This document shows positions 5,563 through 5,592 of a DNA stretch of 5,592 nt, piece after piece (position 1 is the first letter of the stretch; every line of letters starts with the position of its first letter). The translations under genes were made by a program, and so were the position numbers. This DNA is from JBCDIQ01 sp039024295 (GTDB lineage Bacteria; Bacteroidota; Bacteroidia; J057): assembly GCA_039024295.1 (NCBI GenBank), contig JBCDIQ010000371.1, positions 1-5,592 on the forward strand, given 5' to 3'. The notes under the pieces are model-generated. The model searched no databases and was not told the origin of the DNA. It saw only the letters and a list, made by a program, of their open reading frames with translations.

Positions 5563-5592
5563 CTACAACCGCGCTTGTGTTGCCTGCCACTG

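Overview
The window looks like chromosomal DNA of a Bacteroidota bacterium, perhaps of the Saprospiria/Lewinella type. This rests on four things. The genes are mostly short lipoproteins with SPII signal peptides. A methyltransferase family common in this phylum is present. The best promoter matches the Bacteroidota pattern TTTG-N20-TAnnTTTG (here TAATTTTC). Start codons mostly lack convincing Shine-Dalgarno sequences. No RNA gene, transposase, CRISPR array, origin or obvious defence gene is visible.

Layout from left to right. Positions 1-341 (minus) hold a doubtful, probably frameshifted coding remnant that runs off the left edge and contains a short motif resembling a dispersed repeat. Positions 347-1111 (minus) encode a 254-aa lipoprotein of a conserved family without known function, preceded by a good promoter and a leader hairpin. 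Positions 1248-2027 (minus) encode a class I SAM-dependent methyltransferase. Positions 2106-3107 and 3213-4214 (both minus) are tandem paralogues of exactly 333 aa each, about 69% identical in their mature parts. Each is followed, 22-23 nt after its stop, by a related rho-independent terminator. A 287-bp divergent intergenic region follows. Positions 4502-5029 (plus) encode a 175-aa lipoprotein with a disordered, Pro/Lys/Glu-rich tail. Positions 5032-5562 (minus) encode an EGF-like-domain protein, convergent with the previous gene and separated from it by only 2 bp.

Five of the six credible genes encode probable lipoproteins; the methyltransferase is the one cytoplasmic enzyme. They do not form a single operon: terminators separate the two paralogues from each other and from the methyltransferase, and the 254-aa lipoprotein has its own promoter. 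I see no evidence that they form a pathway, and I did not find a convincing new multi-gene system. The most informative signal is the duplicated gene-plus-terminator unit. It also shows that the longest methyltransferase reading frame starts inside the terminator loop of the gene before it, so the true start is probably at 2027.
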